Source of the DNA: Marinomonas sp. CT5
GTDB taxonomy: Bacteria; Pseudomonadota; Gammaproteobacteria; Pseudomonadales; Marinomonadaceae
NCBI RefSeq assembly: GCF_018336975.1
Contig: NZ_CP025572.1
Coordinates: 4,200,600-4,264,599 of the forward strand
Direction: 5' to 3'
Length of the DNA stretch: 64,000 nt
Both the position numbers and the translations under genes were made by a program. Under the pieces are notes generated by a model. It was given only the letters and a program-made list of their open reading frames with translations, was not told the origin of the DNA and ran no database searches. Positions within the stretch are counted from its first letter, which is position 1; each line of letters starts with the position of its first letter. Positions 27,601 through 35,974 of the stretch are shown here, piece by piece.

Positions 27601-30441
27601 ATGTCAGACAAAACAGCTAATCAAATCATAGCCAACGGGGAACTGACCACCTGGCTCAACGAAGATACCGCTATTCAGCAATTTAACGTGGTGAGCATCA
27701 AGCTCCTGCAAGATAAACTCGACGCCATCGAGTGGGACGACCGTTTCGCCAAATGGCGAGATGCCGAAGATGGCAACAAGATCTACTGGTTTTTCATCAA
27801 AGGCGGCACCGCATTACGGATACTGTTTAGTGACAAAGGCCAAACCGACATCATGCCCGACCCCAGCGATTGGGACACCCAAATCGTCATCAACCCGGAT
27901 ATCCCGTTCGACCTGTGGTACCGGGCCTATCAGAAAATAGCCGAAGCCATCAACGAAGCCCTGTACTTGGCCAACATGTGCTTTACTCTGATGCCAAAAA
28001 ACACCACACCAACCACCACCGCCACCTACCGTCCTATGGCCGATTTTATTAAAAACGGCCTCAAGAAAAATTATGACAATGCCACAGGTGAACCACTGGC
28101 GCCTATTAAACTGGCTTATGGCGGTACAATCCGCTACCGTCAATCCGGCGACCGCAAAACCGTTTATCAATGCGATATGTTTCACCCTCTGCAGTCGGGC
28201 GACCTGTCCCGGCAACGCTTTGCCAATTTAACCACAGCGGACTGGAAAGCGCCCGAGTATCAATTGAAATTGGTTGCTCACAGCGAAGACCGCACCCCTA
28301 TCGCCAGTTTGGCCATAGCAGAAAAAACCCGAAACGACGGCAAAAAGAAATTAATAGTCGTAGGGCGAAAATCAGTAACCGATAGACAAGATGTACTTTA
28401 TATCATCATTTTCGACGACAAGGGTAAAGCGATTATCCGAGACGAAATACAACTCATAAGCAAACGGCGTGAAAGTAACTTTAAAGATCATCGATGGGAC
28501 AAAGTCAATGAAATCATAACTTTGATCAGCGGTCCAAAATTATCCACAATCAATAGCGAGTTAACAAAACAGCCTAACGCCAGAGATCCACAATTGGCAA
28601 AAGATATTGAAAAAATCAAACGCTTAGCGGTAGCTGCCACAGACTTTAGCGTCGATCCCATCTTCGACTCCATGTACCCGCAAGAAACCGTCGACGTCAA
28701 CCAGCTAAACTACCGCTCGAAACCAACCTGGAAAAAAGCCAGAGATATACTCAAAACAGCACTTAGCTCTCAATCTACCGCCATCGATCTGCACTACCAA
28801 TGTGTTGAGCATTCACTGGGTCTAAACAAAGACACCAAAGCAGCGGTGATCCAATGGTTTAACAGCAACAAAACTGCACTGGGCGAAACAAGCGACATCA
28901 TTTCGAGCGAAACCGTGGAAAATGTCATGAGCAAGCTACCGCTCAAAGCAGCAGAGCCACTGGCCAGCGGACAAAAAACCTTGATCATCGACGAGTTCTA
29001 CCTCCATCGCCTAGTCGTCAGATATAAGTACGTCAAACCGGATTTATCTGATAAGACCGGGCCAAAACCAAAGAGTACCTTCGGTAAAACCATGGACGAC
29101 TACAACCTCGCCTGGACCGCATCAGGTAATCTGCGCGGCGAATTGATTGATGTCACGGTGCCAAGGCGAGACACTTTCGAATGCCAGCACCATAGCAAAT
29201 TGCTGAGGGATGGTACTTGGCAGGTTTCCAAAAGAAAAAGTGGCGTGCCCGGCGTTAACGACATTGAAATGCCATTGCTGGATGAAGCCTACCATATTGA
29301 AGAGCAAATATTGATCACCCGTGAAGTACTGGCTGGCAAGTCTTCTTCACCGAAAAAGCTACACAAACGCATCAAGCGGGGTTACTCCTTAGGAGTGCCT
29401 AAGAACGCAACAACCCATAGGTTAAATGCCCGCAAAGCGGTGATTAACGTGCTGCACAAACAGTTTACCGGCACCTATGGCAGCTACAACAATCAGGCAA
29501 TCAATCAACTGATCAGTAACGTAAAAGCCCATTTGTATATTTGGGCAGACATCGACAGAGTAACTAGGAGAACCAACCAAATTAAAGGCTTAAAAGAACT
29601 TTTTGATAGCCAAGTAGCCAACAACAGCAACCTACTGGCCTGTAAATACAGTTCAACCAAGTTAGGTGAATTGAAGACGTTTGTTTCCGATGTCAGACCA
29701 GTCGGCGATTATCCTGACGTTTGGGGCAAAGGCTCCACCGAGCAAGACCGAACCAATGCCGGTATGATCGACTTTTTCATCATCACCGCCATTTACGCTC
29801 AAATAGCCAAACAGATCGAACAACTGCTTAAACAAAACAAAGTGTCGTTGGCCCGTGCCTCAGATGGCAGCCACAACCTGCGAGAGACGATTAAGTTTTT
29901 GATTTATCAAGTCGCCGACAACAACCACGTGTTTATGCAATTGACTGGCAGCGCGGCCACTTATCACCATCTTAAAGACTTAAATCAAAGTTTTGGCGAA
30001 ATGGCCGACGAGCATTTGATTGTAGAAAAAGTGCAGATTCGTTGTTTATACGATTCGACAATAGATTTAGATGGCCTAAAACAGCATTTTGCGGCCTCAA
30101 AAACCAAATTTACCTCTGAGTGTAAGACCAAGAGCGAACACGATGTGTACGATGCCCTGGTTGAAAACATCGAATACGTCCCACTGACAGACGCCCAAGA
30201 CCAGCAAACCGAGTACGCCTATGGCATGCCGGTGATGAATCTAAATAGCCATATCAAAGCTTTGGAAAACAATATCGGTGCCGCAGAATTCCTGCGCAGT
30301 GAAATGCTTAAAGAGGAATTGGATATGCTCCACCGGGCACTGACCACCCGGGAATACTCCGAACGCTACCGAGGTATGCCCAAATTAAAACGTACATTGT
30401 CTAGTAGCCGTGTTGTGGGATTGAAGAGTACGTTCAAATAA
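27601..30441 (+). CDS. Large protein with nucleotidyltransferase-like N-terminus, function unknown
   Basis: 946 residues from the ATG at 27601, which has GGGG eight bases upstream; an earlier in-frame ATG (27571) has none. Residues 61-98 read WFFIKGGTALRIL, then DPSDWDTQIVI: a KGGTA followed by DxD, the layout of the AbiEii-like nucleotidyltransferase fold (hG[GS] and D-x-D). The rest of the chain, rich in Lys, Asn and Thr, was not recognised; it has no transmembrane helix or signal. The gene is an isolated transcription unit with its own terminator beside a transposase, so probably acquired. Related NTases act as toxins or in phage defence; whether this one does is unknown. Confidence 0.65.
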   Translation: MSDKTANQIIANGELTTWLNEDTAIQQFNVVSIKLLQDKLDAIEWDDRFAKWRDAEDGNKIYWFFIKGGTALRILFSDKGQTDIMPDPSDWDTQIVINPDIPFDLWYRAYQKIAEAINEALYLANMCFTLMPKNTTPTTTATYRPMADFIKNGLKKNYDNATGEPLAPIKLAYGGTIRYRQSGDRKTVYQCDMFHPLQSGDLSRQRFANLTTADWKAPEYQLKLVAHSEDRTPIASLAIAEKTRNDGKKKLIVVGRKSVTDRQDVLYIIIFDDKGKAIIRDEIQLISKRRESNFKDHRWDKVNEIITLISGPKLSTINSELTKQPNARDPQLAKDIEKIKRLAVAATDFSVDPIFDSMYPQETVDVNQLNYRSKPTWKKARDILKTALSSQSTAIDLHYQCVEHSLGLNKDTKAAVIQWFNSNKTALGETSDIISSETVENVMSKLPLKAAEPLASGQKTLIIDEFYLHRLVVRYKYVKPDLSDKTGPKPKSTFGKTMDDYNLAWTASGNLRGELIDVTVPRRDTFECQHHSKLLRDGTWQVSKRKSGVPGVNDIEMPLLDEAYHIEEQILITREVLAGKSSSPKKLHKRIKRGYSLGVPKNATTHRLNARKAVINVLHKQFTGTYGSYNNQAINQLISNVKAHLYIWADIDRVTRRTNQIKGLKELFDSQVANNSNLLACKYSSTKLGELKTFVSDVRPVGDYPDVWGKGSTEQDRTNAGMIDFFIITAIYAQIAKQIEQLLKQNKVSLARASDGSHNLRETIKFLIYQVADNNHVFMQLTGSAATYHHLKDLNQSFGEMADEHLIVEKVQIRCLYDSTIDLDGLKQHFAASKTKFTSECKTKSEHDVYDALVENIEYVPLTDAQDQQTEYAYGMPVMNLNSHIKALENNIGAAEFLRSEMLKEELDMLHRALTTREYSERYRGMPKLKRTLSSSRVVGLKSTFK

Positions 30442-30524
30442 ACGTCATGTGTAACCTCACAAGGTCGGAACTATTTCAACAGGACATATATGGACGCTCC
30501 GGTGCCGTCAAGGCCGCACTTAGC

Positions 30525-30550
30525 CAAATCACTCTTTGTAGAGTGATTTG
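30525..30550 (+). terminator. Terminator after the large NTase-like gene
   Basis: Perfect 11-bp arms CAAATCACTCT / AGAGTGATTTG, loop TTGT, then TTTAAGTTTTT. The stem is almost the same as that of the MATE-gene terminator at 41112. Confidence 0.75.
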
Positions 30551-30553
30551 TTT

Positions 30554-30577
30554 AAGTTTTTGATCTGACCCCAAGCT
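30554..30577. repeat. Terminal copy of the repeat element, 5' of the transposase
   Basis: AAGTTTTTGATCTGACCCC then AAGCT, one base from the consensus end. It lies 37 bases before the transposase start, as REP-type repeats flank their RAYT gene. Confidence 0.7.
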
Positions 30578-30614
30578 CCCAAAGTAACGATACAACCATA
30601 TACAAGGATTGTTC

Positions 30615-31310
30615 ATGGCCAGACTACCCAGACTCTGCCTTCCCGGCGTACCACAACACATCATTCAAAGAGGAAATAATCGACAGGTGTGTTTCGCTTC
30701 AGAAGAAGATTTTATCGCCTACGCCCATTGGCTTACAGAATACTCACAGAAATTCAATGTCACCATCCACGCATGGGTATTCATGACTAAGCATATTCAT
30801 CTTCTTGCAACTCCCACAACCAACAACGGCATATCACAAATGATGCAAGCCCTCGGCCGGCGTTACGTCAGATACTTCAACCACACCTACCAACGTAGCG
30901 GCACACTATGGGAAGGCCGATTCAAATCCTGTCTCATCAACGCATCCGAGTATTTACTCATCTGCCAACGATACATAGAACTCAACCCAGTCCGAGCAAA
31001 CATGGTAAACCACCCCGCCGACTACAAATGGTCAAGCTACCGCTTCCACGCCCAAGAAAGCGACAGCCTCAGCGCCGCATTCTGGCAGCCACACCCCATC
31101 TACTTCGGCCTAGGCAAAAACCAAAAGCAGCGAGCCGCAAACTACCAAACACTATTCCATGGCCACATGGATGAAAAAAACACACAACAAATACGCAAAG
31201 CCACACAGCAAAACATGGCCCTCGGCAACGAAAGATTCAAACAACAAATAGAACAACTCACCAACCGCCGAGTCACACCCCTAAAACCTGGCCCGAAAAG
31301 TAAAGAGTGA
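30615..31310 (+). CDS. REP-associated tyrosine transposase (RAYT, IS200-like Y1 family)
   Basis: 231 residues from the ATG at 30615 (AAGGA six bases upstream). Y1-transposase marks: RLCLPGVPQHIIQRGNNRQ start, metal-binding HxH in MTKHIHLLATP (His60, His62), and the nucleophile Tyr120 in QRYIELNPVRANMV. The C-terminal tail is basic and ends in LKPGPKSKE. RAYTs are single-copy domesticated transposases that nick and mobilise nearby palindromic REP repeats. Copies of a shared inverted repeat sit on both sides (30554, 31315 and beyond), consistent with this role. Confidence 0.9.
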   Translation: MARLPRLCLPGVPQHIIQRGNNRQVCFASEEDFIAYAHWLTEYSQKFNVTIHAWVFMTKHIHLLATPTTNNGISQMMQALGRRYVRYFNHTYQRSGTLWEGRFKSCLINASEYLLICQRYIELNPVRANMVNHPADYKWSSYRFHAQESDSLSAAFWQPHPIYFGLGKNQKQRAANYQTLFHGHMDEKNTQQIRKATQQNMALGNERFKQQIEQLTNRRVTPLKPGPKSKE

Positions 31311-31314
31311 AGGA

Positions 31315-31432
31315 AGTGTTGGGGTCAGATCAAGAAACTAGGATAGCCATAACGATTTTGAAACTAAGAATTACTATATAAAGACTCACTTGTTGAGCCT
31401 TTGCATTGAGTTTTTGATCTGACCCCAAACTT
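31315..31432. repeat. ~117-bp inverted-repeat element, copy next to the transposase
   Basis: Ends are AGTGTTGGGGTCAGATCAAG and, inverted, TTTGATCTGACCCCAAACTT. The interior carries GGATAGCCATAACGATTTTG and TTACTATATAAAGACTCACTT. It starts 4 bases past the RAYT stop and its right end truncates the following open frame. A second near copy lies at 32094. Confidence 0.8.
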
Positions 31433-31685
31433 GTGGCAGTGGGGGTCTGAACGCTGGGATCGTGGCAACGGAGATAGTGGCTACGAATGGTATGGGGCTG
31501 ACACAAATGGAGAAGGTCAGGTTTATACAGTAGGTTCGTCAGGCGTAGGAGCATCGCGTTTCGGCGCGTATTGGACCGGATCCGGCAGTGCCGGTCCTCG
31601 GTCGTCGACATGGCACTATGAGCCGTGGGCCTCGAGCGACAATATCGCGGCCCGTGGCGTCTGTGACCACTTTGAATCTTTGTAG
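31432..31685 (+). pseudogene. 3' remnant of a phage tail-fibre-like gene
   Basis: The frame enters directly out of the repeat element with no start codon or ribosome site and encodes about 84 residues rich in Gly, Ser and Trp: WGSERWDRGNGD, then SRFGAYWTGSGSAG and NIAARGVCDHF. The final motif is typical of the C-terminal lectin-like end of phage tail-fibre or tail-associated proteins. The 5' part is missing, presumably removed on insertion of the repeat. A small intact gene follows 12 bases on. Confidence 0.6.
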
Positions 31686-31697
31686 GGAGAAAGCAAC

Positions 31698-31931
31698 ATG
31701 CGTGGAAATGTAAACATAGTAAACACAGCGGATGATCTCGAATCATCAACAATAACACGAGAGCAAGTGATTGCAGCTGCAACAATAAAAGTCAGAACTG
31801 ATGCGGCCGTTTATCCAGATGATTATGACACTACGCTAAAAGAAGGCGATGAAGGATATATAGAGCCGGATTATCAGTATGATGAGAAAATTGACCAAGC
31901 GGTGTTAGATCGATTCGGGATTATTCTTTAA
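31698..31931 (+). CDS. Small acidic protein after the tail-fibre remnant
   Basis: 77 residues, acidic, with GGGAGAAAGCAAC before the ATG and a strong terminator after it. TREQVIAAATIKVRTDAAVYPDDYDTT then EPDYQYDEKIDQAVLDRFG. Not recognised with certainty; its position suggests a tail-associated companion gene. It may no longer have a partner if the upstream gene is broken. Confidence 0.6.
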   Translation: MRGNVNIVNTADDLESSTITREQVIAAATIKVRTDAAVYPDDYDTTLKEGDEGYIEPDYQYDEKIDQAVLDRFGIIL

Positions 31932-31964
31932 GCATTTAGCCTAGCGACTAAAGCAAATCAAAAC

Positions 31965-32006
31965 AAAAAAGCGGTTTATCTTAACCATAGATAAACCGCT
32001 TTTTTT
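31965..32006 (+). terminator. Strong rho-independent terminator
   Basis: AAAAAAGCGGTTTATCT, loop TAACCAT, AGATAAACCGCTTTTTTT: 17 bp including the A/T tracts, with a T-run on the plus strand. The A-tract makes it work on the minus strand too. Confidence 0.9.
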
Positions 32007-32093
32007 ATGTGCCAAGACAGCAGGCAAACACCGCCAAAAGAGTCGCTACATGACAAGAAGTGTTGGGGTCCGATCTTGAAGAGTTGGGGTCAA

Positions 32094-32202
32094 AGTGTTG
32101 GGGTCAGATCAAGAAACTAGGATAGCCATAACGATTGTGAAACTGGGATTTACTTTATAAAGCCTCACTTAATGACCCAAATATTTGATCTGACCCCAAA
32201 CT
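32094..32202. repeat. ~110-bp inverted-repeat element, second full copy
   Basis: Starts AGTGTTGGGGTCAGATCAAG and ends TTTGATCTGACCCCAAACT like the copy at 31315; the interior GGATAGCCATAACGATTGTG differs by a few bases. Confidence 0.8.
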
Positions 32203-32275
32203 CTGGGGTGCGATTGTTAGTCTAGGATAGCCGTAACGTTTGTGAAACTGAGAGTTACCATTTAAAGGTTCTCTG
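32203..32275. repeat. Partial third copy of the element
   Basis: CTAGGATAGCCGTAACG and GTGAAACTGAGAGTTACC follow the interior of the full copies directly after the second one, without a right end. Confidence 0.6.
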
Positions 32276-32378
32276 GAGGACTAACGCATCTCGACGTCTT
32301 TCCGGATCGCATGCTTTCGATTCGTTGAGCCATACCCAAACCCCGCCCGCGTCCTATTTTTTTGTTTTATTCTCGTTT

Positions 32379-33962
32379 TCATTTGTTTTCGTTTTTTATC
32401 TTTACCTTATCGTTTTTTGTTAGTTTGATCAGTGCGTCACTTATTACGACGCTCGCGTTGTATTTGTTGACGAAGTTTCTCATAGCAGCTGGCACATATT
32501 CTCGCATGTTGTTTTGATACGTTTTTGAGTCGATGACTAGAGCATACATGTGTTGTGTTTTTTGCACGCTTTCTTCCTGCGCGTATGATTCTTCGTAGTT
32601 ATCGTCGTTGACCATTGACGAGTCATCCGTATTTTCTTTTCGTTCTTCTTCGATCTTTTCCATAAGTTGTCCGAGTTGTTTTTGTTCTTTTAGTTGCGGT
32701 CCGAACTTATTGTATCCCGTGGAGTTGAATGTATGCCCTGAGCTGATCCATATTGCGTCGTTGTTTAGCGTGCGTATTATTTCTGGCGGCGGCAAGTTCG
32801 AACCACTACTATGGTGGGCTATTTTGAAGTAATTGAATATTTGTATGTTTTCACCCATTCGTGCTGCGATAGCTTTGCCCAGTTCTACCTGACCGTCCTT
32901 TTCCATGTCGCCTATTGTCAGTATGCATGCATCTTGAGCGTTTATTACGATGCCTATGCATGTGTCGTTACCTATTTTCGTTTGATCGTTGTTGTTGGGA
33001 TCTTTGGCAGATTTCATCTGCGGTTGGTATATTTGCATGTCCCATGCTTGTCGTTTTATTATTAACCATTGTGCACTCCGCACTCGTACCCATTCGTCTT
33101 TTCCATTGTTTTTCGTTCCTTTCAGATTATTTAGGTTTACGAACCCATTCGTGATCTTTGTCACATTCGATGGTTTTGATACGCGTTGGTGTTTTTTTGT
33201 GCGGTTTCTAAACCATGTCACGAACGCGTCGGGTTCTGCTGTCCCCCCCCCCGTGTGGTCGTCATGCCAGTGAGTTATTACCAGTATCAGTTCGTTGATC
33301 TGTAGTTGACATTGTTTGTGATTCAATATATTTGTGATGATAGTTTTTAATTTTTCGCGCATCTTTGTCGTACCCAGGTCTACGACAAGTAGTGTGGTAC
33401 CCATTATGGCGAAAGCGCAGTCACCCGCGTAATTACCTTTCCCACCACCTAGTTGCCACCAGAATGATGTACCGTCCACCAATGCGTTTAGGTTACTGTC
33501 TATGTGTTTGTTATATTCCATACTCCGGAGACCGTATTCATGTATTTCTTGTGCGATGCGTTGTTCTTCCAGTGTCATCCCCGCGTTTGGTTTGTTACGT
33601 GTCGCGATTCGTGCGTTTTCTATTAAGCTTGGTTGAGAGTCTGTTTCAATGCTGTTTTTTTGTTGTTGATTCGATGTTTCTTCATACCGATTTTCTTTTT
33701 CTTCTTGTTTTGCTGTTTTTGCTTCGAAGATGCCTTTTAGCCATGCCGTTGATGTTTGATCTGTAGGTTTTTTTTGTTTGATGTTATCTGGTGTTTCATC
33801 ATCTTCGCTCTGATTCAAATTATCTGAGTCATCGAATTGTTCCTCACTCTGTTTTTTTTCGTGTATGTTTATGTTGATTTTTTTGAGGTTATTACCTTGT
33901 GACGTGTCGCCTCTGAACGTCGATTCGTCTAGTGTCACACCCTTTCGCTTTTTAGGTTCCAT
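32379..33962 (-). CDS. MBL-fold metallohydrolase with disordered N-terminus
   Basis: 527 residues. Residues 1-150 are charged and low complexity. The metallo-beta-lactamase domain starts near 165; metal motif THWHDDHTGGG (His231, His233, Asp235, His236), ILTIGDMEKDG supplies a further ligand, and FKIAHHSSGSN carries the His pair seen in ComEC-type MBL domains. No signal peptide or membrane helix is seen. The region resembles the ComEC/Rec2 hydrolase subfamily, which act on nucleic acids or small phosphates; the substrate is unknown. Codon use (many T-ending codons) is unlike neighbours, suggesting transfer. A G10 run in the metal-site codons could slip. Confidence 0.72.
   Translation of the reverse strand: MEPKKRKGVTLDESTFRGDTSQGNNLKKININIHEKKQSEEQFDDSDNLNQSEDDETPDNIKQKKPTDQTSTAWLKGIFEAKTAKQEEKENRYEETSNQQQKNSIETDSQPSLIENARIATRNKPNAGMTLEEQRIAQEIHEYGLRSMEYNKHIDSNLNALVDGTSFWWQLGGGKGNYAGDCAFAIMGTTLLVVDLGTTKMREKLKTIITNILNHKQCQLQINELILVITHWHDDHTGGGTAEPDAFVTWFRNRTKKHQRVSKPSNVTKITNGFVNLNNLKGTKNNGKDEWVRVRSAQWLIIKRQAWDMQIYQPQMKSAKDPNNNDQTKIGNDTCIGIVINAQDACILTIGDMEKDGQVELGKAIAARMGENIQIFNYFKIAHHSSGSNLPPPEIIRTLNNDAIWISSGHTFNSTGYNKFGPQLKEQKQLGQLMEKIEEERKENTDDSSMVNDDNYEESYAQEESVQKTQHMYALVIDSKTYQNNMREYVPAAMRNFVNKYNASVVISDALIKLTKNDKVKIKNENK
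33243..33252. repeat. Homopolymer of ten C (G10 on the coding strand)
   Basis: It encodes the end of Thr237 and Gly238-240, directly after the HxHxDH metal site of the MBL protein. Tracts of this length are prone to slippage, and a one-base change would frameshift and truncate the enzyme. Confidence 0.85.
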
Positions 33963-34129
33963 TTTGTATCCTTTATTGTTGGCGATTCCACATGATGTTG
34001 GTTTTTAGTCGGTTCTTTTCTTATTTGGTTTTTGCATTTTTGTGCTTTATTCGCTGTTTTTTGACGTTGAAAGTTTTTTAGTTGTTTCAGAGATGTTGGG
34101 GCAGATCCACAACTTCAGTTGTGAAGGTG

Positions 34130-34726
34130 CTAATTTAGTAACGATTTACCCCGCACCCCGTACCCTATCGCTTCCATTCCCCCGTCCAATACGACACCGC
34201 CCTTGGCCCACACCCACCATCGTTTTACATAAGTCGCCAAGGCTTCTGGCGAAGCCCCTTGCTCATAAAGCCGGTGAAACAGCTCTTTGTTTTTGTGGAA
34301 AGAATGATTTGTAATGCAGGTTTTGTTCATCGTCAGTTGATAGTGGCGTGTGGCTCGCAGCGCGGGGCGGTTGTGCCCTTGTGCTGTAGCGGGAGCATTG
34401 GCCGTATCATGCGACGTATGACTGGGTGTTGTCGTATTAGAAGGTGCGTGTTGGTTGGGCGTGTCGTTTGTCCCTGTGGGCGTTTTTAACGTCACCAGTT
34501 CAATGCGATATCCCAACCAGTCGTAGCCTTTATCACGTACCCTGAAATAGAGAGCGCCGATAAAGGTTTTCTTTTCTGCTTTAGAGACACATAAGGTCTC
34601 TAAAACACGATTCATTTTCTTCACGGCCTTGCGCAGGTGCCATTGCTTACACAGCTGAGCGTACGCGGCGTCGATTATTTGATCGCTGCATAGTTGCTCT
34701 ATGGTGATGGGCGTTTGGCGGTTCAC
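34130..34726 (-). CDS. Protein of unknown function with a Thr/His/Pro-rich linker
   Basis: 198 residues from a GTG with AAGGAG nine bases upstream. A helical basic N-terminal ~85 residues (LCKQWHLRKAVKKMNRVLETL, then FRVRDKGYDWLGYRIEL) is followed by a linker of about 35 residues rich in Thr, Asn, His and Pro (~86-120), and a C-terminal helical part (KELFHRLYEQGASPEALATYVKRWW). No family recognised. It precedes the MBL gene on the same strand with a 167-base gap. Confidence 0.5.
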   Translation of the reverse strand: MNRQTPITIEQLCSDQIIDAAYAQLCKQWHLRKAVKKMNRVLETLCVSKAEKKTFIGALYFRVRDKGYDWLGYRIELVTLKTPTGTNDTPNQHAPSNTTTPSHTSHDTANAPATAQGHNRPALRATRHYQLTMNKTCITNHSFHKNKELFHRLYEQGASPEALATYVKRWWVWAKGGVVLDGGMEAIGYGVRGKSLLN

Positions 34727-34863
34727 GGCGTTTGGCTCCTTGGTGCTTAAGTAAACAAATACAGTTAACGTAATGTGTTGCTATGTCTTTACTGTAGTTT
34801 TTTGGTGTTAGAAAAACGCGTTCGAATCGAGGTGTTTTGCAGGGCAATGCGTGGAATTGATGA

Positions 34864-35484
34864 TTAAATTCGCACCATAAAACACAACACACGTTTGTTT
34901 TCATGCCTTAATTCACCCTGCCTCACAAAGCCCAACCTCTTGAGTAAGGCGATGGAGGCGTAGTTATGGTCAAACACCTCGGCACTGACGCGTTTTATAC
35001 CTTGATGTTTTATTTTCGCGAGTAGGATCGAGATGGCTTTTTTACCCAGTCCTTTTCTTTGGTAGGCGGGAAATACCCAATAGCTGAGGTAGGCTTCGCC
35101 GTCGCTGTGTAGGCCCCATGCACAGCCGCCGATGAGGTCATCTTTTACGTGGTTTTGTTGCAGGAAAATGCCATATCTATGCTTATGGGAATAGCCCTGC
35201 CCGGTGACTAGGCGTTCCGCTTGCGCTAAGGAGCGAAGCGGTTCTATGGCAAGGTCAGCGCATTGTTGGTCGGTCATCCATTCGAGCAAGCGCGGGGCGT
35301 CCGAGAGTTGCAAAGGCCGTAAGCTTAAAGAAGGTGGCTGGTCGTTTTGAGTGACGCCCCAAGACGCTCTTTGAGCCAAGCGTAATGGCGGCAATAAGGG
35401 ATTACTGTCTAATGAGATACTATCCAATGGGTGGGCTTGCTTTGGATTATGCTGAAAGTTGTGCACTCTATGTGTAACCCCCAC
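34864..35484 (-). CDS. GNAT-family N-acetyltransferase (RimJ/RimL-like)
   Basis: 206 residues at most. The acetyltransferase domain runs from ~50 (PPSLSLRPLQLSDAPRLLEWM) to the end, with acetyl-CoA binding motif AYQRKGLGKKAISILLAKI (QxxGxG/A type) and YASIALLKRLGFVRQGELR at the C-terminus. The first ~45 residues are not part of the fold and the true start is uncertain: the ORF begins at a GTG (35484). RimJ/RimL-like enzymes acetylate N-termini or small molecules; the target is unknown. It lies just downstream of the reb genes. Confidence 0.78.
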   Translation of the reverse strand: MGVTHRVHNFQHNPKQAHPLDSISLDSNPLLPPLRLAQRASWGVTQNDQPPSLSLRPLQLSDAPRLLEWMTDQQCADLAIEPLRSLAQAERLVTGQGYSHKHRYGIFLQQNHVKDDLIGGCAWGLHSDGEAYLSYWVFPAYQRKGLGKKAISILLAKIKHQGIKRVSAEVFDHNYASIALLKRLGFVRQGELRHENKRVLCFMVRI

Positions 35485-35499
35485 TCCGTCTTAGTAACA

Positions 35500-35607
35500 T
35501 CAGAACCCAGCAAAAGATGCTTTTACCGCGGCTTCAAAAATAGGGTTGACTATGCAAAGTGAAATGGCAACAAGCCAAGCGAGCATGATTATATCGATGA
35601 TTCTCAT
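35500..35607 (-). CDS. 35-residue single-helix membrane peptide
   Basis: ATG with AAGGAAA upstream at the ideal spacing, then MRIIDIIMLAWLVAISLCIV followed by NPIFEAAVKASF and a stop. One hydrophobic helix (residues ~3-22). No homology was recognised. It sits 87 bases after the last reb gene on the same strand and could be a holin-like or regulatory micropeptide of the locus. The ribosome site is the main evidence that it is real. Confidence 0.5.
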   Translation of the reverse strand: MRIIDIIMLAWLVAISLCIVNPIFEAAVKASFAGF

Positions 35608-35694
35608 AAGGTTTCCTTTGTATCGAATGAAAAAGTAAGAGCGCTAGTTTAAGCAGTGACAATCTGTAAATACTTGGTCTAAACGCGGGAGAAA

Positions 35695-35961
35695 TCAGCC
35701 AAAACCTTTAGCCACATCAGCGGCTTTGGTGCCCAGTTCGGCGAAGTTGGCGGTGCCTTTTTCCATGACTTTTTGCGCTTGTTCTATGACGGTGATGTAT
35801 TTTGGGTCGCCAGTGGCGATCAGTTCGGCCATGGCAACACCAATGGCCGTGGTGCTAATGGTATTTAAATTGCGCAAGTTATCCGCCGCGTCTTGCACAG
35901 CAATGGCGGTGGATTGGGCGATGGATTGGCGGGCCTTGTCGGTTGCGCTTTCATTGGCCAT
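35695..35961 (-). CDS. Reb-cluster protein, NLRNLNT type (copy 2)
   Basis: 88 residues. It shares AQSTA, DNLRNLNT, STTAIG and TGDPKY with the protein at 37308, so the two are paralogues; the hydrophobic Ala-rich helical pattern parallels the RebB fold. 13 bases after the stop of the short Reb-like gene, so co-transcribed. Proteins of R-bodies (rolled ribbons that extend to pierce membranes) are small helical subunits of this size. The particular role, structural subunit or assembly factor, is not known. Confidence 0.65.
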   Translation of the reverse strand: MANESATDKARQSIAQSTAIAVQDAADNLRNLNTISTTAIGVAMAELIATGDPKYITVIEQAQKVMEKGTANFAELGTKAADVAKGFG

Positions 35962-35974
35962 GGGTCATCTCTCA

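Larger units (their letters stand above)
32007..32378. other. Gene-free stretch made mostly of repeat copies
   Basis: Between two terminal fragments (GTGTTGGGGTC at 32060 and AGTTGGGGTCAAAG at 32082), a full repeat (32094-32202) and a partial third copy (32203-32275), almost all of this region is repeat DNA. No gene is supported. Confidence 0.6.

Noticed and set aside
32811..33766. Several Phe/Leu/Cys-rich plus-strand frames opposite the MBL gene
   Set aside because: They are antisense of a T-ending-codon gene and are mutually overlapping.
27009..34726. CRISPR array or integron in the repeat-rich island
   Set aside because: Repeats are few, long and imperfectly inverted, with no regular spacers, and no cas or integrase gene is near.
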